A stretch of 48,845 bases of DNA from Balneolaceae bacterium. Lineage in GTDB: Bacteria; Bacteroidota; Rhodothermia; Balneolales; Balneolaceae. The number at the start of each line of letters is the position of its first letter. Positions within the stretch are counted from its first letter, which is position 1. Shown here one piece after another: positions 34,546 to 43,232 of this stretch. Below the pieces are notes generated by a model, which had not been told where the DNA came from, searched no databases, and was given only the letters and a program-made list of their open reading frames with translations. The stretch is from positions 1 through 48,845 of the forward strand of contig SKRC01000159.1 in assembly GCA_007118695.1 (NCBI GenBank), read 5' to 3'. Made by a program: the position numbers and the translations under genes.

Positions 34546-34917
34546 ATGGAAAGACTATATTCTATCATATTGCTATTTTCCTTTCTGGTAGGAGCCATTC
34601 AGCCTATGGTGCCACTGCTGGAGTACCATGTTTTCAAGCAGAGCATTATTGAACTCCTCTGTGAAGACAGGAATATACCGGAATCTGATTGCGATGGAAG
34701 CTGCTATCTGAGCAACCAGATTCAAGAGAGCCAGGAGAAACAGGCAGATCTGGTAGTAAGCAATATTGACTTCTATCCGGGAACCGTGTTATGCGAACGA
34801 TTACCGGATTTGAATATATACCCTGATAACATTAATGATTTTCCAGGTTACGCCTTTCATTGGGTAAATCATATGTTAACGACCGACATCCCTCCTCCCA
34901 AAGTAAGCCGGGTTTAA
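34546..34917 (+). CDS. Small exported cysteine-containing protein, paralogue of 45669-46040
   Basis: A 123-residue protein with a signal or anchor helix (Y-S-I-I-L-L-F-S-F-L-V-G-A-I-Q-P) followed by V-P-L-L-E-Y-H-V-F. Cysteines lie in L-L-C-E-D-R, D-C-D-G-S-C-Y and V-L-C-E-R, and the tail is D-I-P-P-P-K. The gene at 45669-46040 encodes a clear relative: same Y-S-I-I-L-L-x-S-F-L start, E-Y-H-x-F and terminal P-P-P-K. Both stand beside copper or NO genes, and both have an AGA-N8-TCT site upstream. I recognise no named family. A periplasmic metal-binding or sensing role is a guess from the cysteines and neighbours. Confidence 0.75.
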   Translation: MERLYSIILLFSFLVGAIQPMVPLLEYHVFKQSIIELLCEDRNIPESDCDGSCYLSNQIQESQEKQADLVVSNIDFYPGTVLCERLPDLNIYPDNINDFPGYAFHWVNHMLTTDIPPPKVSRV

Positions 34918-35040
34918 CCCAAAATGAATCAGCGGAATCAAGATCCCGGCAAATGTGCAGGGTTCTGAAAATAATCTGCTAAGAAAAGTTCTGCCGATAA
35001 ATTGGGTATAACGCACACCTTTGTGCCATTCAGAATATTG

Positions 35041-35059
35041 CACTTTGTAAGGCAAAGTG
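35041..35059. promoter_or_regulatory. Inverted repeat upstream of the copper lipoprotein gene
   Basis: CACTTTG (35041-35047) pairs perfectly with CAAAGTG (35053-35059) over five bases, ending 36 bases before the lipoprotein start. It may be an operator or an RNA hairpin separating the small cysteine-rich gene from the lipoprotein and receptor genes. Confidence 0.4.
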
Positions 35060-35095
35060 TATCCAAAACTCAATCCTCCAAAAAAGCTTACAATC

Positions 35096-35905
35096 ATGTT
35101 TACAAAGAAAACATTTATTTCCATACTACTGGTGCCCTTCGCACTCATTTTGACCATTGCCTGCAGCGAACTGAATGATGATTCCGGCCTGGTTTCCGAT
35201 CCCGGCCTATTCAAACTCGGTGAATTTACAGATAATGGGTTGACTGTCATTGCCTATTCAGAAAGTCCGCTCTCGGTAGGATATAATGAAATCTACCTTG
35301 AAGCCCATGAAAATAGTGTCCGGTTTGACCAGCCTCACTTTCTCTTCCATACGATGATGCATATGGAGCACCACTCTCATACCTCGCCATTTGGCGAGCC
35401 CGGCCATATTCGTGATAAAGATTTAGACTTATACAAGGCCTGGGCAATTTTTACCATGCCGGGAGGCATGGCGGGCAATTGGGAGTTACAGATTACCGTA
35501 CACGACCGGGATCACTCCGGATTTGAATCGAAAGGCACCATTGAAATTGAGGTTGATGACTCAAACCGCGTGAAAAACTTTATGACGGAAGATGAAGAGC
35601 GATTTGTACTGACCCTGATCGGTCCGTCAGATCCGGAAATTGGATTAAACGACCTCTTTGTTGGGCTTCACAAGAGAGAGTCGATGATGAAGTATGCTCC
35701 GGTGTTAAACGCAGACATGGATTTTGAACCCTGGATGCCGTCAATGGATCACGGTTCCAGCAATAATGTGTCTCCGGTGCATGAAGAGAACGGATTCTAC
35801 AAAGGCCAGGTCAACTTTAATATGACGGGTGATTGGGAACTTCGATTTGAAATAGAATCAGGTGGTGAAGTTCTGGGTCATCATACATTTAAATTGAATT
35901 TTTAA
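35096..35905 (+). CDS. His/Met-rich lipoprotein, probable copper-binding
   Basis: A 269-residue lipoprotein. The ATG at 35096 gives M-F-T-K-K-T-F-I-S-I-L-L and a lipobox L-T-I-A-C; the in-frame ATG at 35057 would put residues before the signal. The mature protein has two beta-sandwich halves resembling YtkA/FixH-like domains (G-N-W-E-L-Q-I-T-V and its echo G-D-W-E-L-R-F-E-I). Between the first strands lies a metal-binding-looking loop, H-T-M-M-H-M-E-H-H-S-H, very rich in His and Met. The gene immediately precedes an OprC/NosA-type copper receptor, so surface or periplasmic copper capture is the likely role. The copper claim is inferred from ligand content and context. Confidence 0.75.
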   Translation: MFTKKTFISILLVPFALILTIACSELNDDSGLVSDPGLFKLGEFTDNGLTVIAYSESPLSVGYNEIYLEAHENSVRFDQPHFLFHTMMHMEHHSHTSPFGEPGHIRDKDLDLYKAWAIFTMPGGMAGNWELQITVHDRDHSGFESKGTIEIEVDDSNRVKNFMTEDEERFVLTLIGPSDPEIGLNDLFVGLHKRESMMKYAPVLNADMDFEPWMPSMDHGSSNNVSPVHEENGFYKGQVNFNMTGDWELRFEIESGGEVLGHHTFKLNF

Positions 35906-35954
35906 AAGCTGCCGGGCCAATCTCTGACCCGGTCTGAAAAAAATGGTAGCCATC

Positions 35955-38192
35955 ATGTTTTCGAAAAAAATCAAACTAATCACCCTGTTCAGCCTTTTGC
36001 TATGTGGTTCATTGCAGGCGGCACATACCGGTGGTTCAATTACAGGAATCGTTGTGGATGCAGTGACCGGCAAAGCACTCTCCGGAGCTCATGTCTATAT
36101 ATTGAATTCAGATATCGGAACGGTGACCGATCGGGAAGGGCATTTTACATTGCGGGCTGAGAATCATCATGCAGTATTGGTGATCTCATATATGGGCTAT
36201 GAAGAGCATTTTCATCATCACAGTATGGGAGAAATGGAAAATTCAGGCCTGACCATTGAATTAAACCCAAAGTTAATGCAGAGCGATAATTTATATGTTT
36301 CGGCCGGCAGGATGAATATGGCCTATTCCGGTATTTACAGCGGGGCAAAAACCCGCCCTGTGGAAGATCACATGTCATCCATTCCGGGTTTGGATATGGT
36401 AACCCGCACCCACTTTGCTAAAGACCCGGTAATCCGGGGTCTGCGCGATGCGCGGGTAAATGTGATGATAGACGGCATGCGTTTGACACCGGCCTGTGTG
36501 GATGGCATGGATCCGGTCACGGCTTATGTGGAAACGGATAACCTGAAGTCGATCGAAATCAGTCGCGGACAGGAATCCTATCCGTTATTTTCGACAGCTC
36601 CGGGTGGTTCCGTTAATTTTGCCATGGCAAGGCCGTCATTCGACAGTGGATTAAACGGGAGTGCAGAGACGGGTTACCACTTCGTAAACAATCAGCAGAT
36701 GGTTCAGGGTGCACTGTCGTATGGCAGGGAGGAGTTGGCAGTCAGATTTTCGGGAACATATAGAAATGCCGGAGACCTGATGGCAGGCAATGGATCGAGG
36801 ATTACGGACTCCGGCCTTGAAAAAGGTAATTTGTTTGCCTCCATTCTTTATCAGCCGGTGGATGATCATCAGTTAAATCTGCGTTATATAGGTGATTTTG
36901 CAGGTAAAATCGGCTACCCGAAATTGATAATGGATACCCGCCGGGCTGATGCGCATATAGCCGGACTTGAACACGCCTGGAAAAACCCGTCAAGCCGGAT
37001 AAACAACGTAACAAGCAATCTGTATGTGAACCGCGTGGAACACTGGATGGATGATTACAGCCGGGACGTAACACAACGGGAGGTGATGAAGGATATGAAT
37101 ATGCCGATGTATGGCAAAACTATGACTGCGGGTTTGACAAGCGAGTTGAACGCGTCAATCGGCAGCCACCTGTTAAATGCGAAATTCGAAATTTACGCCG
37201 TTCGTGCGTATGCCGATATGCTTATGGAACCTGTCAACGCGGATGTGCGTGATATGTACCTGGTCAATCTGGGCGATGTCTCCCAGCGAAACGCTTCATT
37301 GTCGGGTTCCCATCGCTATTATACAGATAATGGTTGGGTTATTGGAAGCAACGTCCAGTTGGAGATTGGCACAAACAGGATTCACGAGCAAAGTGCGGTG
37401 GCAACTTACCGTGCAGAGTATCCTGAACTGAATGACCTGGAGCCAACGCAAATTGTATATTCGATTGGATTTGATGCTGAGAAAAGGTTGTCAGAGCGTG
37501 TACGGACAGGTGTGCGTCTGACAGATAGTTACCGTCTGCCTGATCATATGGAACGATATGGATATTATATATATCAACCGCTGGATGGGTTCTTTTATCA
37601 TGGAAACCCCGGACTTGGCACCGAAAGAAGCAGCCAGGCGGAACTGTTTGTAACTTACGGCAACGACCGGACCCGCTGGAATGGCAGCTCCTCGATATGG
37701 GTAAACCGGATGGATAATTACATTGCAGGTATCCGGGATGAAAATCTGTTTAAAAGATTTGAGAATATGGGCGTTGCCCTGCTGACCGGGTTTGAAATGA
37801 ATCTGAATGTCCGGATGGCCGGCAGATGGGATGGCGGTGCAGCCGCATCCTATGTATTCGGTCAGCACAACGAACTGGATGAACCACTTCCCATGATACC
37901 ACCGTTGAAAGGGTCCCTGTTTGTGCAACGGGAATCGGATATCATTTCATTTGAGACCCGGCTGCGCTGGGCTGCACCTCAAAACCGAATTGCCGAACAG
38001 AACAGTCTTGAAAGCCCAACCGGAAGTTATGCCTTGTTGGATATTTATGGCAAAACCTCCCTGACCGGGAGTATTACGCTTCAGGCGGGCGTGGAAAATG
38101 TTTTGAATATCTATTATGTGGATCACCTCAGTGTAAATTCTATGCCGGGGGGCGGGCGGAATGTGCATTTGTCGTTGAAGTACTCGTTCTAA
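35955..38192 (+). CDS. TonB-dependent copper receptor, OprC/NosA-like
   Basis: A 745-residue outer membrane receptor. It has a signal peptide (L-F-S-L-L-L-C-G-S-L-Q-A-A), a carboxypeptidase-regulatory-like domain (about 25-110) with a His-rich loop, a plug (about 115-230) and a barrel ending in S-L-K-Y-S-F. The plug contains A-C-V-D-G-M-D-P (Cys181, Met185) and a barrel loop has E-H-W-M-D-D-Y (His363, Met365). Together these match the CxxxM and HxM copper ligands described for Pseudomonas OprC. NosA/OprC receptors bring in copper, in some species for nitrous oxide reductase. Here the CuA subunit and the NirK-like protein are the obvious users. The in-frame ATG at 35943 adds four residues and cannot be excluded. 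Confidence 0.85.
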   Translation: MFSKKIKLITLFSLLLCGSLQAAHTGGSITGIVVDAVTGKALSGAHVYILNSDIGTVTDREGHFTLRAENHHAVLVISYMGYEEHFHHHSMGEMENSGLTIELNPKLMQSDNLYVSAGRMNMAYSGIYSGAKTRPVEDHMSSIPGLDMVTRTHFAKDPVIRGLRDARVNVMIDGMRLTPACVDGMDPVTAYVETDNLKSIEISRGQESYPLFSTAPGGSVNFAMARPSFDSGLNGSAETGYHFVNNQQMVQGALSYGREELAVRFSGTYRNAGDLMAGNGSRITDSGLEKGNLFASILYQPVDDHQLNLRYIGDFAGKIGYPKLIMDTRRADAHIAGLEHAWKNPSSRINNVTSNLYVNRVEHWMDDYSRDVTQREVMKDMNMPMYGKTMTAGLTSELNASIGSHLLNAKFEIYAVRAYADMLMEPVNADVRDMYLVNLGDVSQRNASLSGSHRYYTDNGWVIGSNVQLEIGTNRIHEQSAVATYRAEYPELNDLEPTQIVYSIGFDAEKRLSERVRTGVRLTDSYRLPDHMERYGYYIYQPLDGFFYHGNPGLGTERSSQAELFVTYGNDRTRWNGSSSIWVNRMDNYIAGIRDENLFKRFENMGVALLTGFEMNLNVRMAGRWDGGAAASYVFGQHNELDEPLPMIPPLKGSLFVQRESDIISFETRLRWAAPQNRIAEQNSLESPTGSYALLDIYGKTSLTGSITLQAGVENVLNIYYVDHLSVNSMPGGGRNVHLSLKYSF

Positions 38193-38232
38193 TGAACCAA
38201 AATCCGGGTCCGCGCTTTTTAATATGTTTAAT

Positions 38233-38244
38233 CGGTATATACCG
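38233..38244. promoter_or_regulatory. Perfect palindrome upstream of the first RIC gene
   Basis: CGGTATATACCG is a perfect 12-base palindrome 38 bases upstream of the ATG at 38283. It lies where an operator or activator site would be expected and differs from the AGA-N8-TCT sites. Confidence 0.4.
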
Positions 38245-38282
38245 TTTTTATTGAATTTCCTCACTTATATTATTATATTCCG

Positions 38283-39074
38283 ATGCTGTTAAACACTGCA
38301 ACACACAAACCCGCAGATTATATGAAAAGCAATCAACATGTAAAGGTACTGAGCCCGGAAGTGACTCTCGAGCAGATGATTACTTCGGATCAAACCATCG
38401 CCGAACTTCTGGCATCCATAGGCCTTGATGCATTCAAACATCAGGAAAAGACGCTCAGACAAGTCTGTTTGGAGAAACAGTGGAATGAAGAGGAGGTATT
38501 GACATGGATTCGGAAAAATCAGTACCTGGACCAGGTCGGCCCTGATGAAAGCGAGGATGACGACAAGATACTTGAACAGAAAAATATTGCCCAGATCTGC
38601 GACTATCTTGAGGATAAATATCATGTAAAAATCCGTGAATTACTGGGAGATATTCATGAAAAATTTCCCCGGGTTTGTAAAATTCATGGGCAACAATATC
38701 CGTGGCTCAAGCAGGTTCACTGGCAATTCAATAACCTCCATGATGACTTGGAACTTTTTCTCAAGTTTGAAAGGGAAAAGTTTTTCAATTTCATCCGCCA
38801 GTTGCATCTGAAGGAGAGCCAGGTAATGGACGGATTGGCTCAAAGCCTGAAGCATGCGATTGTAGTGCTGGACCGGGACCACACAAGGCTTACGCGATCC
38901 ATGAGGGAGGTTCAAAAGGCGAGCCGGGATTTTTATTTGCCGGATGGCAGCTGCACGACATTTCGTATAGTCATGCAGGATCTGAAGGAGTTGTTTGACA
39001 AATTGGAAGAGCATTTCAATGCAGAAAAAACGTATCTGATCCCGGAAGTCAGGAACAAACTTCATTCGGTTTAA
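38283..39074 (+). CDS. RIC/ScdA-family di-iron protein without the N-terminal cysteine motif
   Basis: A 263-residue hemerythrin-like protein of the RIC (ScdA, YtfE, DnrN) family, which repairs Fe-S clusters after NO or oxidative damage. The first 80 residues resemble the ScdA N-terminal domain (I-A-E-L-L-A-S-I-G-L-D-A-F-K-H) but lack the F-C-C-G-G motif found in the second copy at 46353. The four-helix part has D-R-D-H-T-R-L-T-R-S-M, D-G-S-C-T-T-F-R and E-E-H-F-N-A-E-K-T-Y-L-I-P, carrying the His and Glu ligands. A later start at 38322 is possible. The gene follows the copper receptor by 90 bases and is followed 84 bases later by a SufR-like regulator. Confidence 0.82.
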   Translation: MLLNTATHKPADYMKSNQHVKVLSPEVTLEQMITSDQTIAELLASIGLDAFKHQEKTLRQVCLEKQWNEEEVLTWIRKNQYLDQVGPDESEDDDKILEQKNIAQICDYLEDKYHVKIRELLGDIHEKFPRVCKIHGQQYPWLKQVHWQFNNLHDDLELFLKFEREKFFNFIRQLHLKESQVMDGLAQSLKHAIVVLDRDHTRLTRSMREVQKASRDFYLPDGSCTTFRIVMQDLKELFDKLEEHFNAEKTYLIPEVRNKLHSV

Positions 39075-39158
39075 CGCAGCTAAAAACCAGTGTGCCTCCT
39101 GCTGTTCGGGGTCGGCAGAAAAAGGGGGCCGAGAGGCAAAAAACTGCTTGCTGTGAAA

Positions 39159-39830
39159 ATGTCTGCCCGTAATATTTTAAACCAATGGGTTATGATTTCA
39201 GGGTCCAAAAAACAATTGGTAGATCTGATAAAAAAAAGAGGGGCGGTATCCATCGATGAGGCATCACAGGTAACAGAACTAGCCAAATCCACATTGCGCG
39301 AACATTTTTTGCAACTGGAACGGGACGGGCTTATCCAGCGCGATTATTTGCGCCAGGGCCCCGGCCGCCCCACCTTGCAATACCGGTTAACCGGCAAAGG
39401 ACACAAGCTATATCCCTCTCATGAAGCCGAACTGATGAGAGGGTTGATGAAATTTCTGAAAAAAGAAGGAGAGGAGGAATTGATCCGGAAATTTTTTGAG
39501 TCATTTTGGAACAAGCGGCTCGAAAAAGCGGAGCGGCTGATGGGCGAATATCCGGTCGATGACACCGCTAATCGATTGGAAACGTTGTCGGGGATGCTTG
39601 CAGAGGAGGGATTTATGCCTGAATGCAAAGTGGATATTCAAAACGGTGAAGTCGAGATTCAGGAATGCAATTGTCCGTTCGGAGAAATTGTCGGTGAGAC
39701 CCGCCTGCCATGCAAACTGGAAGCGGAGTTTTTTCAAAAATTATTTGGCGCTAAAGTTGAGCGTGCCACCCATATAGCCGATGGCGATTATTCCTGTACC
39801 TACCGTATATCGGGAATTAATGATGTGTAA
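39159..39830 (+). CDS. SufR-like Fe-S transcription regulator
   Basis: A 223-residue DNA-binding protein. Its N-terminal winged helix (K-Q-L-V-D-L-I-K-K-R-G-A-V-S-I-D-E-A, then L-A-K-S-T-L-R-E-H-F and the wing Q-G-P-G-R-P-T) resembles DeoR/ArsR-type folds of SufR. The C-terminal half has four cysteines in the SufR pattern: C-x13-C-x-C-P-x11-C (E-C-K, Q-E-C-N-C-P-F-G-E, L-P-C-K-L-E-A-E-F-F). In cyanobacteria SufR holds [4Fe-4S] clusters and represses suf genes. No suf genes are in the window; the RIC gene immediately upstream is the natural partner. The start is uncertain: 39159 is used here, while 39090 and 39192 are also in frame. Confidence 0.82.
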   Translation: MSARNILNQWVMISGSKKQLVDLIKKRGAVSIDEASQVTELAKSTLREHFLQLERDGLIQRDYLRQGPGRPTLQYRLTGKGHKLYPSHEAELMRGLMKFLKKEGEEELIRKFFESFWNKRLEKAERLMGEYPVDDTANRLETLSGMLAEEGFMPECKVDIQNGEVEIQECNCPFGEIVGETRLPCKLEAEFFQKLFGAKVERATHIADGDYSCTYRISGINDV

Positions 39831-39886
39831 TTTCAACTCTTCCAGGCAGCCCTGTAAGTCTGACAATTATTAGTTATTAACTTTAT

Positions 39887-39919
39887 ATTATTAACCTGGT
39901 GTCATAACCAGTTAATAAT
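39887..39919. terminator. Inverted repeat after the SufR-like gene
   Basis: ATTATTAACCTGG (39887-39899) pairs with CCAGTTAATAAT (39908-39919), one base bulged, over an eight-base loop. It follows the stop at 39830 and may end that transcript, although no T tract follows. Confidence 0.4.
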
Positions 39920-39947
39920 TATAGCGTAAATAATTATGATTGACCTT

Positions 39948-40040
39948 TCAGTTACGCAAAACGTTCCCCTTTGAAGGGGAAATGAGGTGGAGGCTTTTGC
40001 GACATCCCGACCGCCGTCGGGAGGGATGACTTGCGACTGA
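39948..40040. repeat. Branched palindromic element (REP-like or structured RNA)
   Basis: An outer stem, TCAGTTACGCAA against TTGCGACTGA (39948-39959 and 40031-40040), encloses two arms. The first has TTCCCCTT-TG-AAGGGGAA (39964-39981) inside CGCAAAA..TTTTGCG (39955-39961, 39995-40001). The second is CATCCCGAC-cgcc-GTCGGGAGGGATG (40003-40028). The whole can fold as a three-way junction. The TCCCGAC..GTCGGGA arm recurs at 45624-45641. Similar small palindromic intergenic elements are common in this phylum. No protein frame is plausible in 39831-40155. Confidence 0.65.
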
Positions 40041-40155
40041 CAGTATAGTTGATACTAAACGAATTTAATGGTTGCATCACTAGTTAAAATGGTCCTGGCT
40101 TGAATTTATCATCAGGGCATTTGTTTGTTACCTCATTTAAGAAGAAGCTAAAATT

Positions 40156-41445
40156 ATGAGAGTGAAAAAACTGACTACCGGTGAGCTGGACCAATTTCTT
40201 GCCAAATCGACTGGCAACTTACTGGATACCCGTCCAATTCAGGCTTACAACGGCTGGAGGCTCCGCGAAGAAGCATGGGGCGGGCATATACCCGGAGCCA
40301 AAAGCATTCCGATTGCCTGGACCCGGTACATGGACTGGCTGGAAGTGCTGGATGAAAAGAACATCCAAAAAGATCAGCCAGTAGTCGTTTATGGATATGG
40401 TGAAGAAGCCGGGCAGATGACGGAAAAGTTGTCCGGATTAGGTTTTAAAGACGTCTATATCTATACCCGTTTTGTGGATGAATGGTGCCTGGATCCGGAC
40501 CGGCCTCTGGAGAAACTGAAAAAATACCGGCAGCTTGTCTACCCGGAATGGGTGAACAGGCTGATCCGGGGAGAGAATCCAGCCGAATTTGAAAACAGCG
40601 ACTATGTAATTTGCCACTCCCATTATGGTTATCCTGAAGACTACCAGGCCGGCCATATCCCGGGTGCGGTCTCGATGGATACCAATTCCCTGGAGTCGAC
40701 CGAAACCTGGAACCGTCGGACACCGAAAGAGCTTGAAAAAACGTTAACCGGCCTCGGCATCCGCCATGATACGACGGTAGTCGTGTACGGCCGGTTTTCG
40801 GCTCCCATTTACGATGAGGAGGAATTTCCGGGGAAAAGCGCCGGCCACCTGGGCGCCATACGATGTGCTGCCCTGATGCTGTATGCGGGGGTGGAAGACG
40901 TAAGAATTCTTAATGGCGGGATTACATTGTGGGAAGATGAGGGATATGAAGTTGCAACTGAAGAATCGCTGCCCCAACCTGTGGAGGATTTTGGCAAGCA
41001 GATACCTGTTCACCCTGAATATATGATCGACACACCGGAGGCAAAGAAACTCATAACATCAAAAGAGGGAGAATTGGTGAGTATCCGAAGCTGGGAGGAA
41101 TTTATCGGAAACAGAAGCGGCTATCATTACATCGATAAAAAGGGGAGAATTCCCGGGGCCATATTCGGCAATTGCGGAAGTGACGCCTATCACATGGAAA
41201 ATTACCGCAATTTTGACCATACCATGCGTGAGTATCATGAGATTGCTGAAAAGTGGATAGAGGGCGGGATCACGCCGGGGAAACAGATCGCATTTTACTG
41301 TGGAACCGGCTGGCGCGGCAGTGAAGCCTTTATGAATGCCTGGCTGATGGGATGGCCTAACGTCTCGGTATACGACGGCGGGTGGTACGAGTGGAGCAAC
41401 GACCCGGCTAACCCAATCGAAGATGGTGTTCCGGAGGAGAAGTGA
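40156..41445 (+). CDS. Sulfurtransferase with three rhodanese domains
   Basis: A 429-residue cytosolic protein made of three rhodanese-like domains (about 1-110, 130-270 and 285-425). Each has the G-H-I-P-G-A or R-I-P-G-A strand-turn (G-G-H-I-P-G-A-K-S-I-P, A-G-H-I-P-G-A-V-S-M, K-G-R-I-P-G-A-I-F). Only the third has the catalytic loop, C-G-T-G-W-R-G-S with Cys382; the first two have Gly-Tyr-Gly and Gly-Arg-Phe at the matching places and must be structural. The family moves sulfane sulfur from thiosulfate or mercaptopyruvate to an acceptor. Placed after RIC and SufR-like genes it may supply sulfur for cluster repair, an inference from position. The shared 15-mer lies 75 bases upstream of its start. 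Confidence 0.88.
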   Translation: MRVKKLTTGELDQFLAKSTGNLLDTRPIQAYNGWRLREEAWGGHIPGAKSIPIAWTRYMDWLEVLDEKNIQKDQPVVVYGYGEEAGQMTEKLSGLGFKDVYIYTRFVDEWCLDPDRPLEKLKKYRQLVYPEWVNRLIRGENPAEFENSDYVICHSHYGYPEDYQAGHIPGAVSMDTNSLESTETWNRRTPKELEKTLTGLGIRHDTTVVVYGRFSAPIYDEEEFPGKSAGHLGAIRCAALMLYAGVEDVRILNGGITLWEDEGYEVATEESLPQPVEDFGKQIPVHPEYMIDTPEAKKLITSKEGELVSIRSWEEFIGNRSGYHYIDKKGRIPGAIFGNCGSDAYHMENYRNFDHTMREYHEIAEKWIEGGITPGKQIAFYCGTGWRGSEAFMNAWLMGWPNVSVYDGGWYEWSNDPANPIEDGVPEEK

Positions 41446-41463
41446 TAAGCCTTATCTGAATAC

Positions 41464-41650
41464 CCCCGGTGATTTGACGAGTTAAAAAGGGACGCTTTGA
41501 TGTTGATTAATGGTTCGACCGTTGAGAGACAAATTTTCGCCTGAATTCTTCCTGCAGATTGTTGAATTGGAAGGAGGCTGGTTGTTGACCGGGTGAGTTT
41601 GTCATGTAATTTAAATGGATTAACAAGATTATTTCCTGACTTTTTATGAG
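41464..41650. repeat. Left copy of a diverged direct repeat flanking gdhA
   Basis: This stretch aligns with 43233-43420 in the same orientation. Matching blocks include GGTTCGACCGTTGAGAGACA against GGTTCGAGAGTTGAGTGACA, and GAATTGGAAGGAGGCTGG against GAGTTGGAAGGAGACTGG. The copies have drifted and contain no open frame that I can support. They bracket gdhA. The remainder of 41446-41792 is AT-rich promoter-like sequence. Confidence 0.65.
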
Positions 41651-41792
41651 TGATGAAGAATATGAAGTGCTGTTTATGAACTCCCCGGACGGAGCACACG
41701 AGTAGGGAAAAAATTACATAATATTCAGGATAAATTGTACAGTGAAAAAGTGATATACTTGCCAACTTAAAAAAAAATCAAACTTAATTTAA

Positions 41793-43208
41793 ATGAGGCC
41801 AGAAAACAAAATCAACTCTAAAGAAGACATTAATCCAACCGTAATTACATACAAACAAAACGGGGATGACACTTATATTTCGATTGATACATTTATGGAA
41901 TCGGTCAAAATGAGAAACCCGGGTGAACCGGAGTTTCATGAGGCTGTCAGGGAGGTAGTGGAATCGATATGGGAATTAATACATCAACAACCCAAATATA
42001 TCGAAGGAAACATTCTGAAGCGTATGACTGAACCTGAGCGGATGCTTATGTTTCGGGTGCCGTGGGTGAATGATCAAGGAAATATACGGGTAAATCGTGG
42101 ATATCGAGTGGATTTCAGTTCCACCATTGGTCCATATAAAGGCGGGTTGCGGTTTCATCCTTCAGTAAATCTGGATATAGTGAAATTTCTTAGTTTTGAG
42201 CAGACTTTAAAGAACAGTTTAACGACTCTTCCGATGGGTGGTGCGAAGGGTGGTGCAAATTTTGATGTCAAGGGAAAATCCGATATGGAAGTAATGCGTT
42301 TTTGTCAGTCATTTATGAATGAATTGTATCGTCACATTGGTGAAAAGACCGATATTCCGGCTGGTGATATCGGGGTCGGCGAACGTGAAATCGGATACCT
42401 TTTTGGTCAGTATAAGCGGTTGAAGAATGAATTTGACGGGACCATCACCGGGAAAGGAATTTCATGGGGTGGCAGCAGATTGCGTTCAGAAGCGACCGGG
42501 TATGGAGTCGTTTATTTTGTCCAGGAAATGTTGCAAAATTACGGCGAAAAACTGGAAGGGAAAACTGTTTCCATTTCCGGTTCTGGAAATGTAGCTCAAT
42601 ACGCGGCAGAGAAAGCCCGGCAACAAGGTGCGAAAGTTATTACTCTATCGGATACCGGTGGAACGATTTATGATCCGGATGGAATAGATGAAAATAAATT
42701 ACAATACGTAATGCATCTGAAGAATGATGAGCGCGGACGTATCAAAGAATATGCTCTGAGATACGATGTTGAGTATCTGGAAAATCAGAATCCGTGGAGT
42801 ATTAAATGTGATATTGCGTTGCCGTGTGCTACAGAAAATGAAATATCAGCCAGTGACGCTTCCATGCTCATTTCCAACGGGTGTCTGTGTGTCGCTGAAG
42901 GTGCTAATAAACCATGTACCTCAGATGCAGTTAAACTGTTTTTGAATAATGGAATTCTGTTTGGTCCGGGGAAAGCAGCAAATGCTGGTGGTGTTGCAGT
43001 ATCGGGGTTGGAGATGAGCCAAAATGGAATGCGTATTCAATGGCCAAGGGAGAAAGTTGAAAAGAAACTGCAGGAAATCATGAAAGATATCCATGACAAT
43101 TGTGTCAATTACGGTAAAACAGAAAATGGCATCAACTATTTGCGTGGTGCTAATATTGCCGGTTTTATAAAGGTAGCCGATGCTATGCTTCAACAGGGTG
43201 TTGTTTGA
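41793..43208 (+). CDS. gdhA: Glutamate dehydrogenase (NADP-type, GdhA)
   Basis: A 471-residue hexameric-type glutamate dehydrogenase that interconverts 2-oxoglutarate plus ammonia and glutamate. The substrate region is P-Y-K-G-G-L-R-F-H-P-S-V-N and P-M-G-G-A-K-G-G-A-N-F-D with the catalytic lysine. The cofactor site is S-I-S-G-S-G-N-V-A-Q-Y-A. The late V-A-E-G-A-N-K-P-C-T and L-F-G-P-G-K-A-A-N-A-G-G-V motifs are those of the NADP-dependent GdhA branch, which also lacks the long insert of large GDHs. By eye the gene is more AT-rich than its neighbours, and it sits between two diverged direct repeats, so it may have arrived as a unit. Cofactor choice is a family inference. Confidence 0.95.
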   Translation: MRPENKINSKEDINPTVITYKQNGDDTYISIDTFMESVKMRNPGEPEFHEAVREVVESIWELIHQQPKYIEGNILKRMTEPERMLMFRVPWVNDQGNIRVNRGYRVDFSSTIGPYKGGLRFHPSVNLDIVKFLSFEQTLKNSLTTLPMGGAKGGANFDVKGKSDMEVMRFCQSFMNELYRHIGEKTDIPAGDIGVGEREIGYLFGQYKRLKNEFDGTITGKGISWGGSRLRSEATGYGVVYFVQEMLQNYGEKLEGKTVSISGSGNVAQYAAEKARQQGAKVITLSDTGGTIYDPDGIDENKLQYVMHLKNDERGRIKEYALRYDVEYLENQNPWSIKCDIALPCATENEISASDASMLISNGCLCVAEGANKPCTSDAVKLFLNNGILFGPGKAANAGGVAVSGLEMSQNGMRIQWPREKVEKKLQEIMKDIHDNCVNYGKTENGINYLRGANIAGFIKVADAMLQQGVV

Positions 43209-43232
43209 TGGCATTGCTCCCCGTTGACAAAA

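Noticed and set aside
34401-34598. A 65-codon minus-strand open frame across the promoter of the small cysteine-rich gene
   Set aside because: It overlaps operator-like site D and the coding start of a gene with a recognised paralogue, and has no family or ribosome site.
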